A stretch of DNA of 64,000 nucleotides from Gammaproteobacteria bacterium (GCA_009839505.1 VXPO01000105.1:34851-98850); one strand, 5' to 3'; positions 53,904-63,412 are shown, counted from the stretch's first letter. The notes: generated by a model not told the origin, from the sequence alone. Program-made: numbers and translations.

Positions 53904-54860
53904 ATGCACCACATCGAGTTAAGGCACTTGAGGACCGTGGCCGCGTTGCGCGGCGCCGGAACTCTGGTCGAGGCCGCGGAACGGGTCTACCTGACCCAGT
54001 CGGCCCTGTCTCATCAGCTCAAGGACTTGGAAGAGCGGCTCGGCTGCACGCTGTTCATCCGCAAGACGCGACCGATGCGCTTCACCTCGGCCGGCAAGCG
54101 TCTGCTGCAGCTCGCCGACCAGGTGCTGCCCCTGGTCCAGGCCGCTTCCCTGGATCTCGCCCGGCTGGCCGGCGGCGAGTCGGGTCGGCTCTACATGTCC
54201 ATCGAGTGCCACAGCTGCTTCGAATGGCTGCTGCCGGCGATCAACGCCTACCGCGAGGATTGGCCCGAGGTGGAACTGGACATCGCCGGGGGATTCCACT
54301 TCCAGCCGCTGCCCGCCCTGGTGCGCGGCGACCTGGACCTGGTGGTCACGTCCGATCCCATCGACGAGGGCAGCCTCGCCTACCTGCCCTTGTTCGGCTA
54401 CGAGGCGCAGCTCGCAATGGCCATGGACCACCCGCTTGCGGAAAAGGAGTGGATCGAGGCCGAGGATCTCGTCGACGAGACCCTAATCGCCTATCCCATC
54501 GACCGGTCACGACTCGACATATTCACCTTGTTCCTCGATCCGGCCGCCGTCAATCCGGCTCGCATCCGCACGGCCGAACTAACCACCATGATGGTGCAGC
54601 TGGTGGCCAGCGGACGCGGGGTCTGCTGTCTGCCCAACTGGGCGCTGCACGAATACATCGAGCGCGAGTACGTGGTCGCCCGTTCCCTCGGCGAAGAGGG
54701 CGTTTGGCCGAACCTCTACGCGGCGGTGCGGGCCGAGCAGCGCGACGCGCCGTACGTCGCCGCATTCGTGGCGCTGGCCAAGGAGACCTGTTTCAAGAAT
54801 CTGGTCGGAATCGTGCCCACAGACGACGAGATGGAGGAGGCTGCCGGCGCGTCGCCGTAA
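53904..54860 (+). CDS. metR: LysR-type regulator, MetR-like
   Basis: A 318-residue regulator. The N-terminal HTH includes IELRHLRTVAALRGAGTLVEAA and LTQSALSHQLKDLEERLG. The effector domain has MSIECHSCFEWLLPAINAYR, a segment typical of MetR, the homocysteine-responsive activator of methionine genes. The ATG at 53904 was chosen over the long upstream frame because it gives the family N terminus and has AGGAAG upstream. No metE or metF is adjacent, so its targets lie elsewhere. Confidence 0.88.
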   Translation: MHHIELRHLRTVAALRGAGTLVEAAERVYLTQSALSHQLKDLEERLGCTLFIRKTRPMRFTSAGKRLLQLADQVLPLVQAASLDLARLAGGESGRLYMSIECHSCFEWLLPAINAYREDWPEVELDIAGGFHFQPLPALVRGDLDLVVTSDPIDEGSLAYLPLFGYEAQLAMAMDHPLAEKEWIEAEDLVDETLIAYPIDRSRLDIFTLFLDPAAVNPARIRTAELTTMMVQLVASGRGVCCLPNWALHEYIEREYVVARSLGEEGVWPNLYAAVRAEQRDAPYVAAFVALAKETCFKNLVGIVPTDDEMEEAAGASP

Positions 54861-55230
54861 AGCGGCGGCGGCGCACGTCCGTCTACGGCGGTGCGATCGA
54901 GTTGCTTCGCAACTCGGCGTGACCGTGCCAGTCGACTAGGGCCGTTTCGGGACATCCACCCTGCAGGGCGGACGTCACCTTCTGCTAGCCCGCATATTTC
55001 ACCAAGGGCCACGATGATCGCGGAGGATCCCGGCCCTGTGCGCGTGCTCGCGACCGAGAGCATAGCGGGGCCTACGGACGAGGGAGCACGTGCGCGCACA
55101 GGGCTGGGAGACCCGCGAGGGCGTGGCCAGCGCAGGTAGTTCACCTTCATTCCTCTCCAGACTGTCCGAAAATACTTGAAGAGCCAGCCAGTTACGTCAT
55201 GGCCGCAAGCGACTTGGTGGAATATGCGGG
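54861..55230. other. No gene; one decayed 25-bp repeat unit
   Basis: About 370 bases between convergent metR and the PNPOx-like gene. At 54949-54978 GGGACATCCACCCTG and its partial complement GCGGACGTCACC form a degenerate pair of the 25-bp repeat family. Nothing else recognised. Confidence 0.55.
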
Positions 55231-55908
55231 CTAGGGAACCAGGATCTCCTCGATCCAGCCGTCACCGTCGACGGTGTAGCGGCGCCGGTCGTGGATGCCG
55301 TCCTCCTGTGCCAGATCCAGGCGTTCCACCGAGTCGGTGTTCAACACGAAACCCACGGCGGTGGCCGGCGCGTCCGTGGGGTCCGAACACTGCAGGAGTC
55401 CCACAAGCTCCTCCCGGGATCCGATGACGCCGCTCTGGGGAAACCGTTCGTAGAGCCAGTCCATGCGTTTCGGAACGGAGGGTCGTAGCTGCCAGCTTTC
55501 GCGCACGATCTGTGCGGACAGCGGCCGGAGACAACACCGAAGGCGGTACTGGACGGCCAGGCTCGGCAGGTAGACGAGTAGCGCGACGGAGCCGGACTCG
55601 CCGAACTCGTGGAACTTGGGACTCGTGCGGTTGAGGAACAAGCCGAACCCGGTGGCCGCGAATCCTTCGGGGACGGATTCCGGGGCGACGGTGCCGTTCA
55701 GGTCGCGCAGCACCAGGGTTCGGACCCTGGGTTCGCCTCCACCGACACTGGCCAGCATGCACAGGCTGGCCATTGGATCCCCGCGCGCCGACGCCTCGGC
55801 GCGATCCGCACGCAACTGCGCGATGGGATCGTCGCGCGCGATGGGATCGTCGCGCGCGCCGGCGCCGCCAAGACGCCCCGCGGGCTCGGCGTCCGGCCCC
55901 AACCCCAC
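55231..55908 (-). CDS. Pyridoxamine 5'-phosphate oxidase-like flavoprotein
   Basis: A split-barrel FMN-binding protein of the PNPOx/Alr4036 type. Visible are PMASLCMLASVGGGEPRVRT (first strands, flavin Arg), LVLRDLNG, FHEFGESGSVALLVYLPSLA, and the C-terminal DGIHDRRRYTVDGDGWIEE. F420-dependent relatives share the fold, so in this context the cofactor could be FMN or F420. The start is uncertain: the frame opens at 56091 but the first 60 codons look non-coding. The GTG at 55908 is proposed. A tandem duplication gives ARDDPIARDDPIA near the N terminus. Confidence 0.7.
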   Translation of the reverse strand: MGLGPDAEPAGRLGGAGARDDPIARDDPIAQLRADRAEASARGDPMASLCMLASVGGGEPRVRTLVLRDLNGTVAPESVPEGFAATGFGLFLNRTSPKFHEFGESGSVALLVYLPSLAVQYRLRCCLRPLSAQIVRESWQLRPSVPKRMDWLYERFPQSGVIGSREELVGLLQCSDPTDAPATAVGFVLNTDSVERLDLAQEDGIHDRRRYTVDGDGWIEEILVP

Positions 55909-56047
55909 CGACCTATCACCCTGTCGGACTTCGCCGGATGCGCCGAAGTCCGACAGGCTGCTAGGCTCGTCCGACGGCTTCAATCGCCCAAGCTGGCCAC
56001 GGCCTGCTCGCTCCGGTCGGCGGTGGCGAGCCAACGACCTTCGGTGT

Positions 56048-56245
56048 TCACGTCGAGTCCTCGTCCTCGGGTTCCGGCGCCGGCGGGGCATCCGGCGCTG
56101 GCCCGGCGTCCTCGCCGCGACGACGAATCTCGGCCAGATCTCGCTGAATCTCGCTCAGCCGATAAACGATATCGGGAAGTTGGTCGACGATGCGCCAAGC
56201 GAAGTACGCCGTTGCCACGACGGCCACGAATATGAGAAACGACAT
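56048..56245 (-). CDS. Small single-pass membrane protein
   Basis: A 65-residue protein with one N-terminal membrane helix (about 3-18), a heptad-like stretch (LPDIVYRLSEIQRDLAEIRR) and an acidic proline-rich tail. It has no known family but a plausible composition. It lies directly upstream of the PNPOx-like gene on the same strand. Confidence 0.5.
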   Translation of the reverse strand: MSFLIFVAVVATAYFAWRIVDQLPDIVYRLSEIQRDLAEIRRRGEDAGPAPDAPPAPEPEDEDST

Positions 56246-56295
56246 GAGGGTCTCCCGCTCAAACGGACCGTCAACTTACCGAGATTCGGCCCGAC

Positions 56296-56400
56296 TCACA
56301 ACGACGCGTAGGGCGACCCTTGTGGTCGCCCGTGCCGGTGTCGGCTGGTCAAGACGGGCGACCACAACGCGCCCGTCAGGGCGCGCGGTCGCCCCACGGG
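56296..56400. repeat. Dispersed imperfect palindrome, copy 2 (inverted relative to 9.8 kb)
   Basis: The segment begins GTAGGGCGACCCTTGTGGTC and ends GCGCGCGGTCGCCCCAC. Read on the minus strand it aligns with 9786-9892 over nearly its whole length, with a few substitutions and indels. Confidence 0.75.
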
Positions 56401-56412
56401 CTGGGAGCTTCC

Positions 56413-56871
56413 CTAGCGGATGGCCTTGGGCGTGACGTAGTCCGCCAGCGTCCAGTTCCTCTCCTCGCGAACGAACTCCGCAACGCCGAGTGTCGGCACG
56501 TTGTCGGTGAGCGTACGCCCCGCCAGGTGGTTGACCAGCGTCGTGATCGCCGGATTGTGTCCGATGAGCGCCACCCGGTCCCCGTCGATGAGTTCCTCTT
56601 CGATCACGTCCAGGAACTCCGATGGCGACGCCACGTAGAGCTCTGCACGGGGGCGGACCGGGGTGACGCCCGCGATCAACCGCGCCGTGTCCACCGCGCG
56701 GCAGGCAGTGCTGGGCACGAACACGCCGGGTCTGTCACCGAGCCAGTCGCGAATCCGCCCGGCATCCTCGGCGGCGCGGGGCGCCAACGGGCGGTCGTGG
56801 TCGAGCACGCCGAAAGGCCGAGCCGATTTGCCGTGGCGGATCAGCCAGATTCGTTTTTGCGATGAGCTCAC
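56413..56871 (-). CDS. sixA: Histidine phosphatase, SixA-like
   Basis: A 152-residue branch-2 histidine phosphatase. SixA removes phosphate from histidine phosphotransfer domains and, in E. coli, from the nitrogen phosphotransferase system. The catalytic LIRHGKSARP is near the N terminus and the second His is in VALIGHNPAITTLVNHL. The GTG at 56871 lies 4 bases after the stop of the LLM gene, implying co-transcription. Length matches E. coli SixA (161). Confidence 0.88.
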   Translation of the reverse strand: MSSSQKRIWLIRHGKSARPFGVLDHDRPLAPRAAEDAGRIRDWLGDRPGVFVPSTACRAVDTARLIAGVTPVRPRAELYVASPSEFLDVIEEELIDGDRVALIGHNPAITTLVNHLAGRTLTDNVPTLGVAEFVREERNWTLADYVTPKAIR

Positions 56872-56875
56872 CCTC

Positions 56876-57784
56876 TTACGCCCAGATTCCAAAGAACTCT
56901 TCAAACGCCCGGAACTGCCCGCCGTTCGTTGACGACGGCACGATGATGGGCACCTTGATGCCCGCGTCGAACCAGGCTTCGATGCCCTCCCGCACCTGCG
57001 CCGGCGGGCCGAACAGGGTGGTGTCCGCCAGCCATCGGTCTGAGAGGCACTGTCCGACGCGGTCGAACTCACCCGCGGCCAGGGCCTGCTCGACGGCGTT
57101 CATCTCCTCCTCGTATCCCGCTTCCTTCCAGTAGGCCCGGTAGTTGGGTAGCGCGGCGTAGCTGGCCAGCGTCCGCCGGTTGCGTGCCTTGGCGGCCTCG
57201 ATGTCGTCCGAGACCACGGTGGGAATCATGTTGCCGATGAAGAAGCCCGGATCGGCACGGCTCTCGGCACGTAGCGCGCCAAGGGACGTGGTCATGTGGG
57301 TGCGCGCACCGTTGGCGAACACCAGGCCGCCGGCGATTTCCTCGGCGAGGCCGATCATCCTCTGACGCAACGCCGCGAGAACGATGCGCGGCAGTTCCCC
57401 CGCACGCGGTACGGCACGCAGTTCGTCAACGAACCGGCGGATATCGCCGAGCGGCTTGCCCGTGCTGACGCCCAAGCGGTCCATGGCCGGGGCGTGGCTT
57501 ACCCCGATCCCGAAGTCGAAGCGTCCGCCGGAGGTCTCGTGGATGAAACTCGCCGCCTGGGCGAAGTCCTGGACGTGGCGGGTATAGATGGGCTGGATGC
57601 TCGTCCCGAAACGCACGCGTTCCGTCACCTGGGCCAGGGCGCCGCAAAGCGACACCCCGTCGTTCATGCTCGGACAGTAGATCGCCGGGAAGCCGCGACT
57701 CTCGATCTCGCGGGCGAGATCCAAGGTCGCCCGGCGGCGGCCCGGAACCGCGGCCAGGCTGAGTGCGGGAAGTCGTTGGCTCAT
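56876..57784 (-). CDS. LLM-class (luciferase-like) oxidoreductase, probably F420-dependent
   Basis: A 302-residue TIM-barrel protein with LAREIESRGFPAIYCPS, FGTSIQPIYTRHVQDFAQAA, GGRFDFGIGVSHAP and GPPAQVREGIEAWFDAGI. These are standard features of the bacterial luciferase-like group, many of which use F420. Given the F420 genes in the window, F420 use is likely but FMN cannot be ruled out. The start at 57784 (MSQRLPALSLAAVPG) is preferred over 57808. It is followed by sixA after 4 bases. Confidence 0.85.
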   Translation of the reverse strand: MSQRLPALSLAAVPGRRRATLDLAREIESRGFPAIYCPSMNDGVSLCGALAQVTERVRFGTSIQPIYTRHVQDFAQAASFIHETSGGRFDFGIGVSHAPAMDRLGVSTGKPLGDIRRFVDELRAVPRAGELPRIVLAALRQRMIGLAEEIAGGLVFANGARTHMTTSLGALRAESRADPGFFIGNMIPTVVSDDIEAAKARNRRTLASYAALPNYRAYWKEAGYEEEMNAVEQALAAGEFDRVGQCLSDRWLADTTLFGPPAQVREGIEAWFDAGIKVPIIVPSSTNGGQFRAFEEFFGIWA

Positions 57785-57883
57785 GGTGCTCTTAGCCAAA
57801 AAAACCATCGCGAATCGTAGCAGGGCGGTGGGGCCGGGGCCGGACGCGGAGCCGGTGAGGCGTCTTGGCGGCGTAGCAGTCCG

Positions 57884-58954
57884 TCAGAGGATGTCGTCGA
57901 GCGCCTCGATGAGCGCATCGTTCTCCGCAGGTGTGCCGACGGTGATGCGCAGGCTTTGCGCCAGGCGAGGCGTGTCGAAATGCCGAACGAGGATGCCACG
58001 TTGCCGAAGACCCTCGAAAACCGTCTTCGCCGAGCGATCGCCGGAGGCCTCGGCAAGCACGAAGTTCGCCTGTGACTCGGCCACGCGAAACCGGCGGGCG
58101 CGTAGCTCGTCGACGAGTCGATGACGCTCACGTAGGACCGCCCGCCATGTTTTCCGGGCGTGCTTCTGGTCGGCGTAGGCAGCCGTTCCGAGCTCTTGGG
58201 CGATGGCGTCGACGTTGTAGCTGTCCCGGGTTTTGGTGACGACCGGGTCGATGAGTCCGGCATCGCCGACCAGGAAGCCGATGCGCAGTCCGGCCAAGGA
58301 ATAGCCCTTGGACAGCGTCCTGAGCAGCAGCACGTTGTCGCGCTCCGCGACCAGCGGCGTCAAATCGTGGCCCAACGCCGGATCCACGAAGTCAACGTAC
58401 GCCTCGTCCACCAGCAGTACGCCGTCGAGTTCCGCGGCGATGGCGGCGACGGTGCCGGCCTCGACCAGCGCGCCCGAGGGCGCGTGGGGATTGACAATGC
58501 ACGCGAGCCTGGTGCCGCGTGCGTTCAACCGACGGGCGAAGTCTCCCGGCACCGACCAATCCGTGGTCATGGAAATCGCCTCGACCGCGCAGCCCTGAAC
58601 GCCGGCCAGCACGGGACACAGCGAGTAGCCGGGGTCCGTGGTGCCGAAGGTCGCACCCGGGTCGACGAACGTCGTGATCGCAAGCCGAAGCGCCTCGTCG
58701 CCGCCGTTGGTAACGACCACCTGCTCGGGCAGGACGCCCAGCCGCTCGGCCACCAAACGACGCAAGGGTTCGGCGGTTGCCGGGGGATACCGGCGCAACG
58801 TGTCGGCATCGAAGCCGCGCATCGCCCGTTCCACCGCGGCAGATGGCGGATAGGGGTTCTCGTTGGTGTTCAGTTTGACCACGGCCGGGTCGTCCGGCTG
58901 TTCGCCGTAGACGTAGCCGGTCATGCGACCGATGTTGCTGCGTTCGTAGCCCAC
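57884..58954 (-). CDS. hisC: Histidinol-phosphate aminotransferase
   Basis: PLP-dependent transamination of imidazole-acetol phosphate in histidine synthesis. The 356-residue product has LNTNENPYPPS, VVTNGGDEALRLA, VNPHAPSGALV (usually N-P-N-x-P-T-G, here N-P-H-A-P-S-G), LLVDEAYVDF and the PLP lysine in RTLSKGYSLAGLRIGF. The start is a GTG at 58954, four bases after the AI-2E gene stop, so they share a transcript. Other his genes are not in the window. Confidence 0.92.
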   Translation of the reverse strand: MGYERSNIGRMTGYVYGEQPDDPAVVKLNTNENPYPPSAAVERAMRGFDADTLRRYPPATAEPLRRLVAERLGVLPEQVVVTNGGDEALRLAITTFVDPGATFGTTDPGYSLCPVLAGVQGCAVEAISMTTDWSVPGDFARRLNARGTRLACIVNPHAPSGALVEAGTVAAIAAELDGVLLVDEAYVDFVDPALGHDLTPLVAERDNVLLLRTLSKGYSLAGLRIGFLVGDAGLIDPVVTKTRDSYNVDAIAQELGTAAYADQKHARKTWRAVLRERHRLVDELRARRFRVAESQANFVLAEASGDRSAKTVFEGLRQRGILVRHFDTPRLAQSLRITVGTPAENDALIEALDDIL

Positions 58955-58958
58955 GCGG

Positions 58959-60014
58959 TCAATCGTCGGCAGCGGACTCGTCCTCCGATTTCGACTCCCG
59001 GCGAGGTTCGGCGGGGTCGAGCAGGTGGGCGATCCAGTTGGTGGACGGATTGGCCTCCAGGGCGATCTTCACGGTCATGGTCAGCGGCACGGACAGCAGC
59101 ATGCCCACCGGACCCAGCATCCACCCCCAAAACACCAAGGAGAGGAACACCACCAGCGTGGAGAGCCCCAGTTCCCGGCCCATGAACTTGGGTTCGACGA
59201 CGCTGCCCATCACGACGTTGACGACGACGAAGACACCGGCGGTGGCCAGGGCGCCGAACACGCCGAGCTGGATCACGGCGAGCAGCACCGGCGGCACCGC
59301 GGCGATTACGCTGCCGATGTTGGGCACGTAGTTCAGCATGAACGCCACCAGTCCCCACAGCACGGGGAAGTCGACGCCAAGCAGCCACAACGCCACGCCC
59401 ACGAAGATGCCCGTGGCGACGCTAACCGTGGTCTTGATCGCGAAGTAGCGGTTCAGCTTCTCGGCGAACCGTTTGAAGTGGGGCAGGTCCCGCTCGGGAT
59501 GGGCTAGGACCGCACCCAGTTTGCGGGGAAAGCTCCAGGCTTCGGTCAGAATGAAGATGACCGCGAGCAGGATGAAGAAGCTGTTGGTCAGCACGCTGCC
59601 CAGGCTGCCGAGCGCCTCGCCCGCAAAGCCGAGCGCCCGGCCCGGGTCGAGCACATCCGTCGACAGTTCGATGCCTAGCCGCGCCAACAGGGCAACGAGC
59701 GGATCGAGCACGTCGCCGGCGCGTTCCTGGTAGAACGGCAGCCGCTCCCCGAAGGCCTGCGCCGACTCGGCTACGATCGCGCCGAAACCGACGAGTACGG
59801 CGATCAGCGCCAGGACCACCGCGGTGATCGCCAGCCCCACCGGGAAGCGGTGCTTGTGCAGCCAGAAAACGGGCGTCGCGGCGACCGTGGCGACGAACGC
59901 GGCGAGCAGGAAAGGCACCATGATCGGCTCTGCCGCCTTGATCCCGGCGGCGATCACGACCAAGGCTGCGGCCAAGACCAGCGGGTTCGACGATCGGAAA
60001 GCGCGGTCGCTCAT
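58959..60014 (-). CDS. AI-2E family transporter
   Basis: A 351-residue membrane protein with about seven or eight helices. Family motifs seen are LNYVPNIGSVIAAVPPVLLA, VVEPKFMGRELGLSTLVVFL and GPVGMLLSVPLTMTVKIALE. Family members export signalling molecules or act as Na+/H+ antiporters, so no substrate is assigned. It has 4-base gaps to the DEAD-box gene upstream and hisC downstream. Confidence 0.92.
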   Translation of the reverse strand: MSDRAFRSSNPLVLAAALVVIAAGIKAAEPIMVPFLLAAFVATVAATPVFWLHKHRFPVGLAITAVVLALIAVLVGFGAIVAESAQAFGERLPFYQERAGDVLDPLVALLARLGIELSTDVLDPGRALGFAGEALGSLGSVLTNSFFILLAVIFILTEAWSFPRKLGAVLAHPERDLPHFKRFAEKLNRYFAIKTTVSVATGIFVGVALWLLGVDFPVLWGLVAFMLNYVPNIGSVIAAVPPVLLAVIQLGVFGALATAGVFVVVNVVMGSVVEPKFMGRELGLSTLVVFLSLVFWGWMLGPVGMLLSVPLTMTVKIALEANPSTNWIAHLLDPAEPRRESKSEDESAADD

Positions 60015-60018
60015 ACCC

Positions 60019-61215
60019 TCACACCTCGGGCAGCGTGCAGGTGATCGGATGCCCGAGCAGTTCCTCGATCGGGGGCAAGTCGAAGGCGTCGTCCTCGGAA
60101 ACGAAACTGATGGACACTCCGCTGGCTCCGGCGCGGCCGGTGCGGCCGATTCGGTGCACGTAGTCCTCGGGATCCTCCGGCAGGTCGTAGTTGATCACGT
60201 GGCTGATGCCTTCCACGTGGATGCCGCGTCCGGCGACGTCCGTGGCCACGACAAGATTGGTCTCTCCCTCCTTGAAGCGCCGCATGGTCGCCAAGCGCTT
60301 GCGCTGCGGGATGTCGCCCGCGAGGCTCTCGCACCTGACACCGCGGTTCTGCAGATAGCTGAGCAGCCGCCGCGCGCTGTCGCGCCGGTTGACGAACACA
60401 AGAGTGTGGTCCGGCTTGTGACGCTGCACGAACTCCAGCAGCGTCGCCCGCTTGCGGTCGCGCCCAACCGACCAGAAGCGCTGATCCACGGTATCCACGG
60501 CCAGCGATTCGGGGCTGATCGCCACATGCACGGGATCCAGCGTCCATTGCGCCGCCAGGTTCATCACGTCGTCGTTGAAGGTCGCGCTGAAGAACAGCGT
60601 CTGCCGGTTTCGCTTCCTCGGCGTCTGGTAGACGATCCGGCGCACGTCCGGGATGAACCCCATGTCGAGCATGCGGTCCGCCTCGTCGATCACCAGCACG
60701 TCCACGCGGCTCAAGTTGGCGACGCGCTGGCCGCAGAAGTCCAGCAGCCTGCCCGGCGTGGCCACCAGGATGTCGATGGGCCCGTCCCGAAGCAGGTTGC
60801 GCTGTTTCTGGTAGTCGATGCCGCCGACCAAGCAGACGATGCGCGCGTCCGCGTACTTGGCGAGATCCCGAGCGTCCGCCTCGATCTGCAGCGCAAGTTC
60901 GCGAGTCGGCGCCAGCACCAGCGCGCGCGCGGTACCGGGGGGCATCGGCCGCGCAAGCGGAAACTCGATCTGCCGCGCCAGGATGGTGATCAGGAATGCT
61001 GCGGTCTTGCCGGTACCGGTCTGCGCCTGTCCGGTGACGTCGTAGTCGGACAGGCTGTACGGCAACACCTCGCCCTGGATCGGCGTGCAGCTCTCGAAGC
61101 CGAGGTCGTCAATCGCCTGGGTGATGGCCGCAGGCAGGGCGAGTTCGCCGAATTCGACCGCGTCGTCGTCACTGTCCGGACGCTCGATGTCGCCCTTGGG
61201 CGTAGACGCGCTCAC
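60019..61215 (-). CDS. DEAD-box RNA helicase, RhlB-like
   Basis: A 398-residue helicase core. Q motif: FESCTPIQGEVLP; motif I: AQTGTGKTAAF; motif Ia: APTRELALQ; motif II: VLVIDEADRMLDMGF; motif III: SATF; motif V: VATDVAGRGIHVEG; motif VI: YVHRIGRTGRAG. It lacks the basic C-terminal tail found in SrmB or RhlE, and resembles RhlB, the degradosome helicase. The GTG at 61215 overlaps the upstream aminotransferase stop by 4 bases (GTGA). Confidence 0.93.
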   Translation of the reverse strand: MSASTPKGDIERPDSDDDAVEFGELALPAAITQAIDDLGFESCTPIQGEVLPYSLSDYDVTGQAQTGTGKTAAFLITILARQIEFPLARPMPPGTARALVLAPTRELALQIEADARDLAKYADARIVCLVGGIDYQKQRNLLRDGPIDILVATPGRLLDFCGQRVANLSRVDVLVIDEADRMLDMGFIPDVRRIVYQTPRKRNRQTLFFSATFNDDVMNLAAQWTLDPVHVAISPESLAVDTVDQRFWSVGRDRKRATLLEFVQRHKPDHTLVFVNRRDSARRLLSYLQNRGVRCESLAGDIPQRKRLATMRRFKEGETNLVVATDVAGRGIHVEGISHVINYDLPEDPEDYVHRIGRTGRAGASGVSISFVSEDDAFDLPPIEELLGHPITCTLPEV

Positions 61216-62465
61216 CCGTGATCCGCCTTTCTGGCCGCGGCCAGCTTGATACACAGCGTGAGCACGTCGATGCCCGCCTCGACCTCGTCCAGGGTCGCCA
61301 GCGTCGGCGCGATGCGGATGTTGCGGTCCTCGGGATCATCGCCGTACGGGAAAGTCGCGCCGGCCGGCGTCAGCGCCACACCCAGTTCGCGCGCCAGGGC
61401 TACCACCGTCGTCGCGAGTCCCGTGGGCGTGTCCAGCGACACGAAATAGCCTCCGCGCGGCCGCGTCCAACGCGCCAGGCCGGAGCCGCCCAAACCTCGG
61501 GCGAGACCGCGTTCAACGGCATCGAACTTGGGCTTCACGATCTCGGCGTGGGCACGCATGTGCTGCTCGAGCTTGTCGCCGGCGAGGTATCGCGCATGGC
61601 GCAACTGGTTGACCTTGTCCGGCCCCACCATGAGGATCGACAACCGCTCCTCCACAGCCTCCAGGAACCCCGCACCACCACCGACGAAACTCACGCCGCC
61701 GCCCGCGAAGGTGATCTTCGAGGTGGAGGCGAACATCGCAATCGAGTCCTCCGTGCCGGCCGCCTTGGCCAGCGGCAGGATGGACGTCAAGCGCGGCGGC
61801 GGGAACTCGAAGTCGTGAACGGTGTAGGCGTTGTCCCAGAGAACCAGAAACGGCTGCCCGCCCGGCTGCGGCGGAACGTGCCTGGTCGGCAGCTCGGCGA
61901 GGCGCTTCACGGTGTCCTCGGAGTAAATGCAGCCGGTGGGGTTGGAGTACTTCGGCACACACCAGATGGAACGCACGGCACTGTCCGTGGCGACTTGCTC
62001 CTCCACCACGTCCATGTCCGGTCCGGTGTCGGTCATGGGCACGGTCACCAACTCCATGCCCAGCGCCTGGGCAAGCACGAAGTGCCGGTCGTAGCCGGGC
62101 ACTGGACAGAGCGCTTTGACCGGTTCCGCGTCGCGCCACCGCGATCCGGTGAGGCCCGTGTTCATGGCCGCATCGAGGACGAAGAACATCAGCGTGAGGC
62201 TGGCGTTGCCACCCGCGATCACCTCCTCGGCCGAGACGTCCAACAGGCGGGCACCGAGTTCGCGGGCCTCGGCGAGTCCGCGCAGTCCGCCGTAGTTTCG
62301 CGCGTCGGTGCCGTCCTCGGCCCGGAAGTCGCCGCCCAGGTAGCCGTCGAGTGCGTCGGCCAGGTCCAGCTGTTCGGTCGCCGGCTTGCCGCGGGTCAGG
62401 TCGAGGCTGAGATTCGCTCCCTTGAGCGCATCGAACCGCTCCTCCAGTTCCCGCCGCCCGGTCAT
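61212..62465 (-). CDS. Class I/II aminotransferase (aspartate aminotransferase-like, PF12897 type)
   Basis: A 417-residue PLP enzyme. LSLDLTRGKPATEQLDLA and DARNYGGLRGLAEARELGA open it; VIAGGNASLTLMFFVLD is the cofactor phosphate region and WCVPKYSNPTGCIYSEDTVK the substrate loop. The PLP lysine is in FASTSKITFAGGGVSFVGG. This group is distinct from AspC and has aspartate aminotransferase activity in the few members studied. The ATG at 62465 overlaps the argC stop by 4 bases. Beside argC, a role in arginine or aspartate metabolism is plausible. Confidence 0.88.
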   Translation of the reverse strand: MTGRRELEERFDALKGANLSLDLTRGKPATEQLDLADALDGYLGGDFRAEDGTDARNYGGLRGLAEARELGARLLDVSAEEVIAGGNASLTLMFFVLDAAMNTGLTGSRWRDAEPVKALCPVPGYDRHFVLAQALGMELVTVPMTDTGPDMDVVEEQVATDSAVRSIWCVPKYSNPTGCIYSEDTVKRLAELPTRHVPPQPGGQPFLVLWDNAYTVHDFEFPPPRLTSILPLAKAAGTEDSIAMFASTSKITFAGGGVSFVGGGAGFLEAVEERLSILMVGPDKVNQLRHARYLAGDKLEQHMRAHAEIVKPKFDAVERGLARGLGGSGLARWTRPRGGYFVSLDTPTGLATTVVALARELGVALTPAGATFPYGDDPEDRNIRIAPTLATLDEVEAGIDVLTLCIKLAAARKADHG

Positions 62466-63412
62466 GCCGTCACCTCGGCGACCAGTCCCCGCGTTTCCGG
62501 CAGGCCCAGCATCAGGTTGAGGTTCTGTACGGCCGCACCGGCCGCACCCTTGCCAAGGTTGTCGAAACGGCTTGCGATCAGGACCTGCTCGTCGTTGCCG
62601 AACACCATGAGGTCCAGGTGGTTCGTGCCGTTGCGTGCCGTCGGCGACAGGAAACCGTCTTCGAGGACGGCATCGGGATGGTAGTTGTGGACATGGACGA
62701 ACGGCTCGCCGGTGTACCGGTCGGCGAGCACGCGATGCACATCGACGGGAGTCGCGCCGCCTTCCAGTTCGCGCCCGGTGAGGCCCACGTGGACGAGCAT
62801 GCCGCTGTGGTAGTCGCCCACCGACGGCACGAACAGCGGCGGCCTGACGGTCCCCGCGTAGGCGCGCATCTCCGGCAGGTGCTTGTGGTTCAGGTCGAGG
62901 GAATAGGACCGGTGCCGCCACGCGGGCGAGTCGTTGCCGGCGTACTTCGCGATCAGCGACTTGCCGCCCCCGGAGTAGCCGGAAACCGCGTGTACGTGCA
63001 GCGCCGTTCCCGGGTCGACCAGGCCGGCGTCGACCAACGGCCGGACACTGAGAATCACCCCGGTGGGGTAGCAACCGGGATTCGCGACACGATCCGCCTC
63101 ACGAATGGCTTGCCGTTGTCCGGCCGCAAGCTCCGGCAGGCCGTACACCCAGTCGCGGGCCACCCGGTGCGCCGTGCTGGCATCGAGGAAGCGTGCCCCC
63201 GGGAGGAGTTCCACGGCTTCCTTGGCAGCGTCATCGGGCAGGCACAGCACGACGACGTCGGCTTCAGCGAACCGTTCGCGGCGCCGACCGGGATCCTTGC
63301 GCTCCTGCTCCTCGATAGAGAGCGCTTCGATCCGGTCATGGCGTTCCAGGCGAGAGGCGAGTTCGAGTCCCGTTGTGCCGGCTTGGCCGTCGATGAAGAC
63401 GCGGTGTGTCAT
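62462..63412 (-). CDS. argC: N-acetyl-gamma-glutamyl-phosphate reductase
   Basis: NADPH-dependent reduction in arginine synthesis. The 316-residue product is the shorter type-2 form, with VFIDGQAGTTGLELASRL, the catalytic cysteine in VANPGCYPTGVILSVRPL, VSGYSGGGKSLIA and LNHKHLPEM. It is the first gene in the window of the dense minus-strand string argC-aminotransferase-DEAD-AI-2E-hisC. No other arg gene is adjacent. Confidence 0.95.
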   Translation of the reverse strand: MTHRVFIDGQAGTTGLELASRLERHDRIEALSIEEQERKDPGRRRERFAEADVVVLCLPDDAAKEAVELLPGARFLDASTAHRVARDWVYGLPELAAGQRQAIREADRVANPGCYPTGVILSVRPLVDAGLVDPGTALHVHAVSGYSGGGKSLIAKYAGNDSPAWRHRSYSLDLNHKHLPEMRAYAGTVRPPLFVPSVGDYHSGMLVHVGLTGRELEGGATPVDVHRVLADRYTGEPFVHVHNYHPDAVLEDGFLSPTARNGTNHLDLMVFGNDEQVLIASRFDNLGKGAAGAAVQNLNLMLGLPETRGLVAEVTA

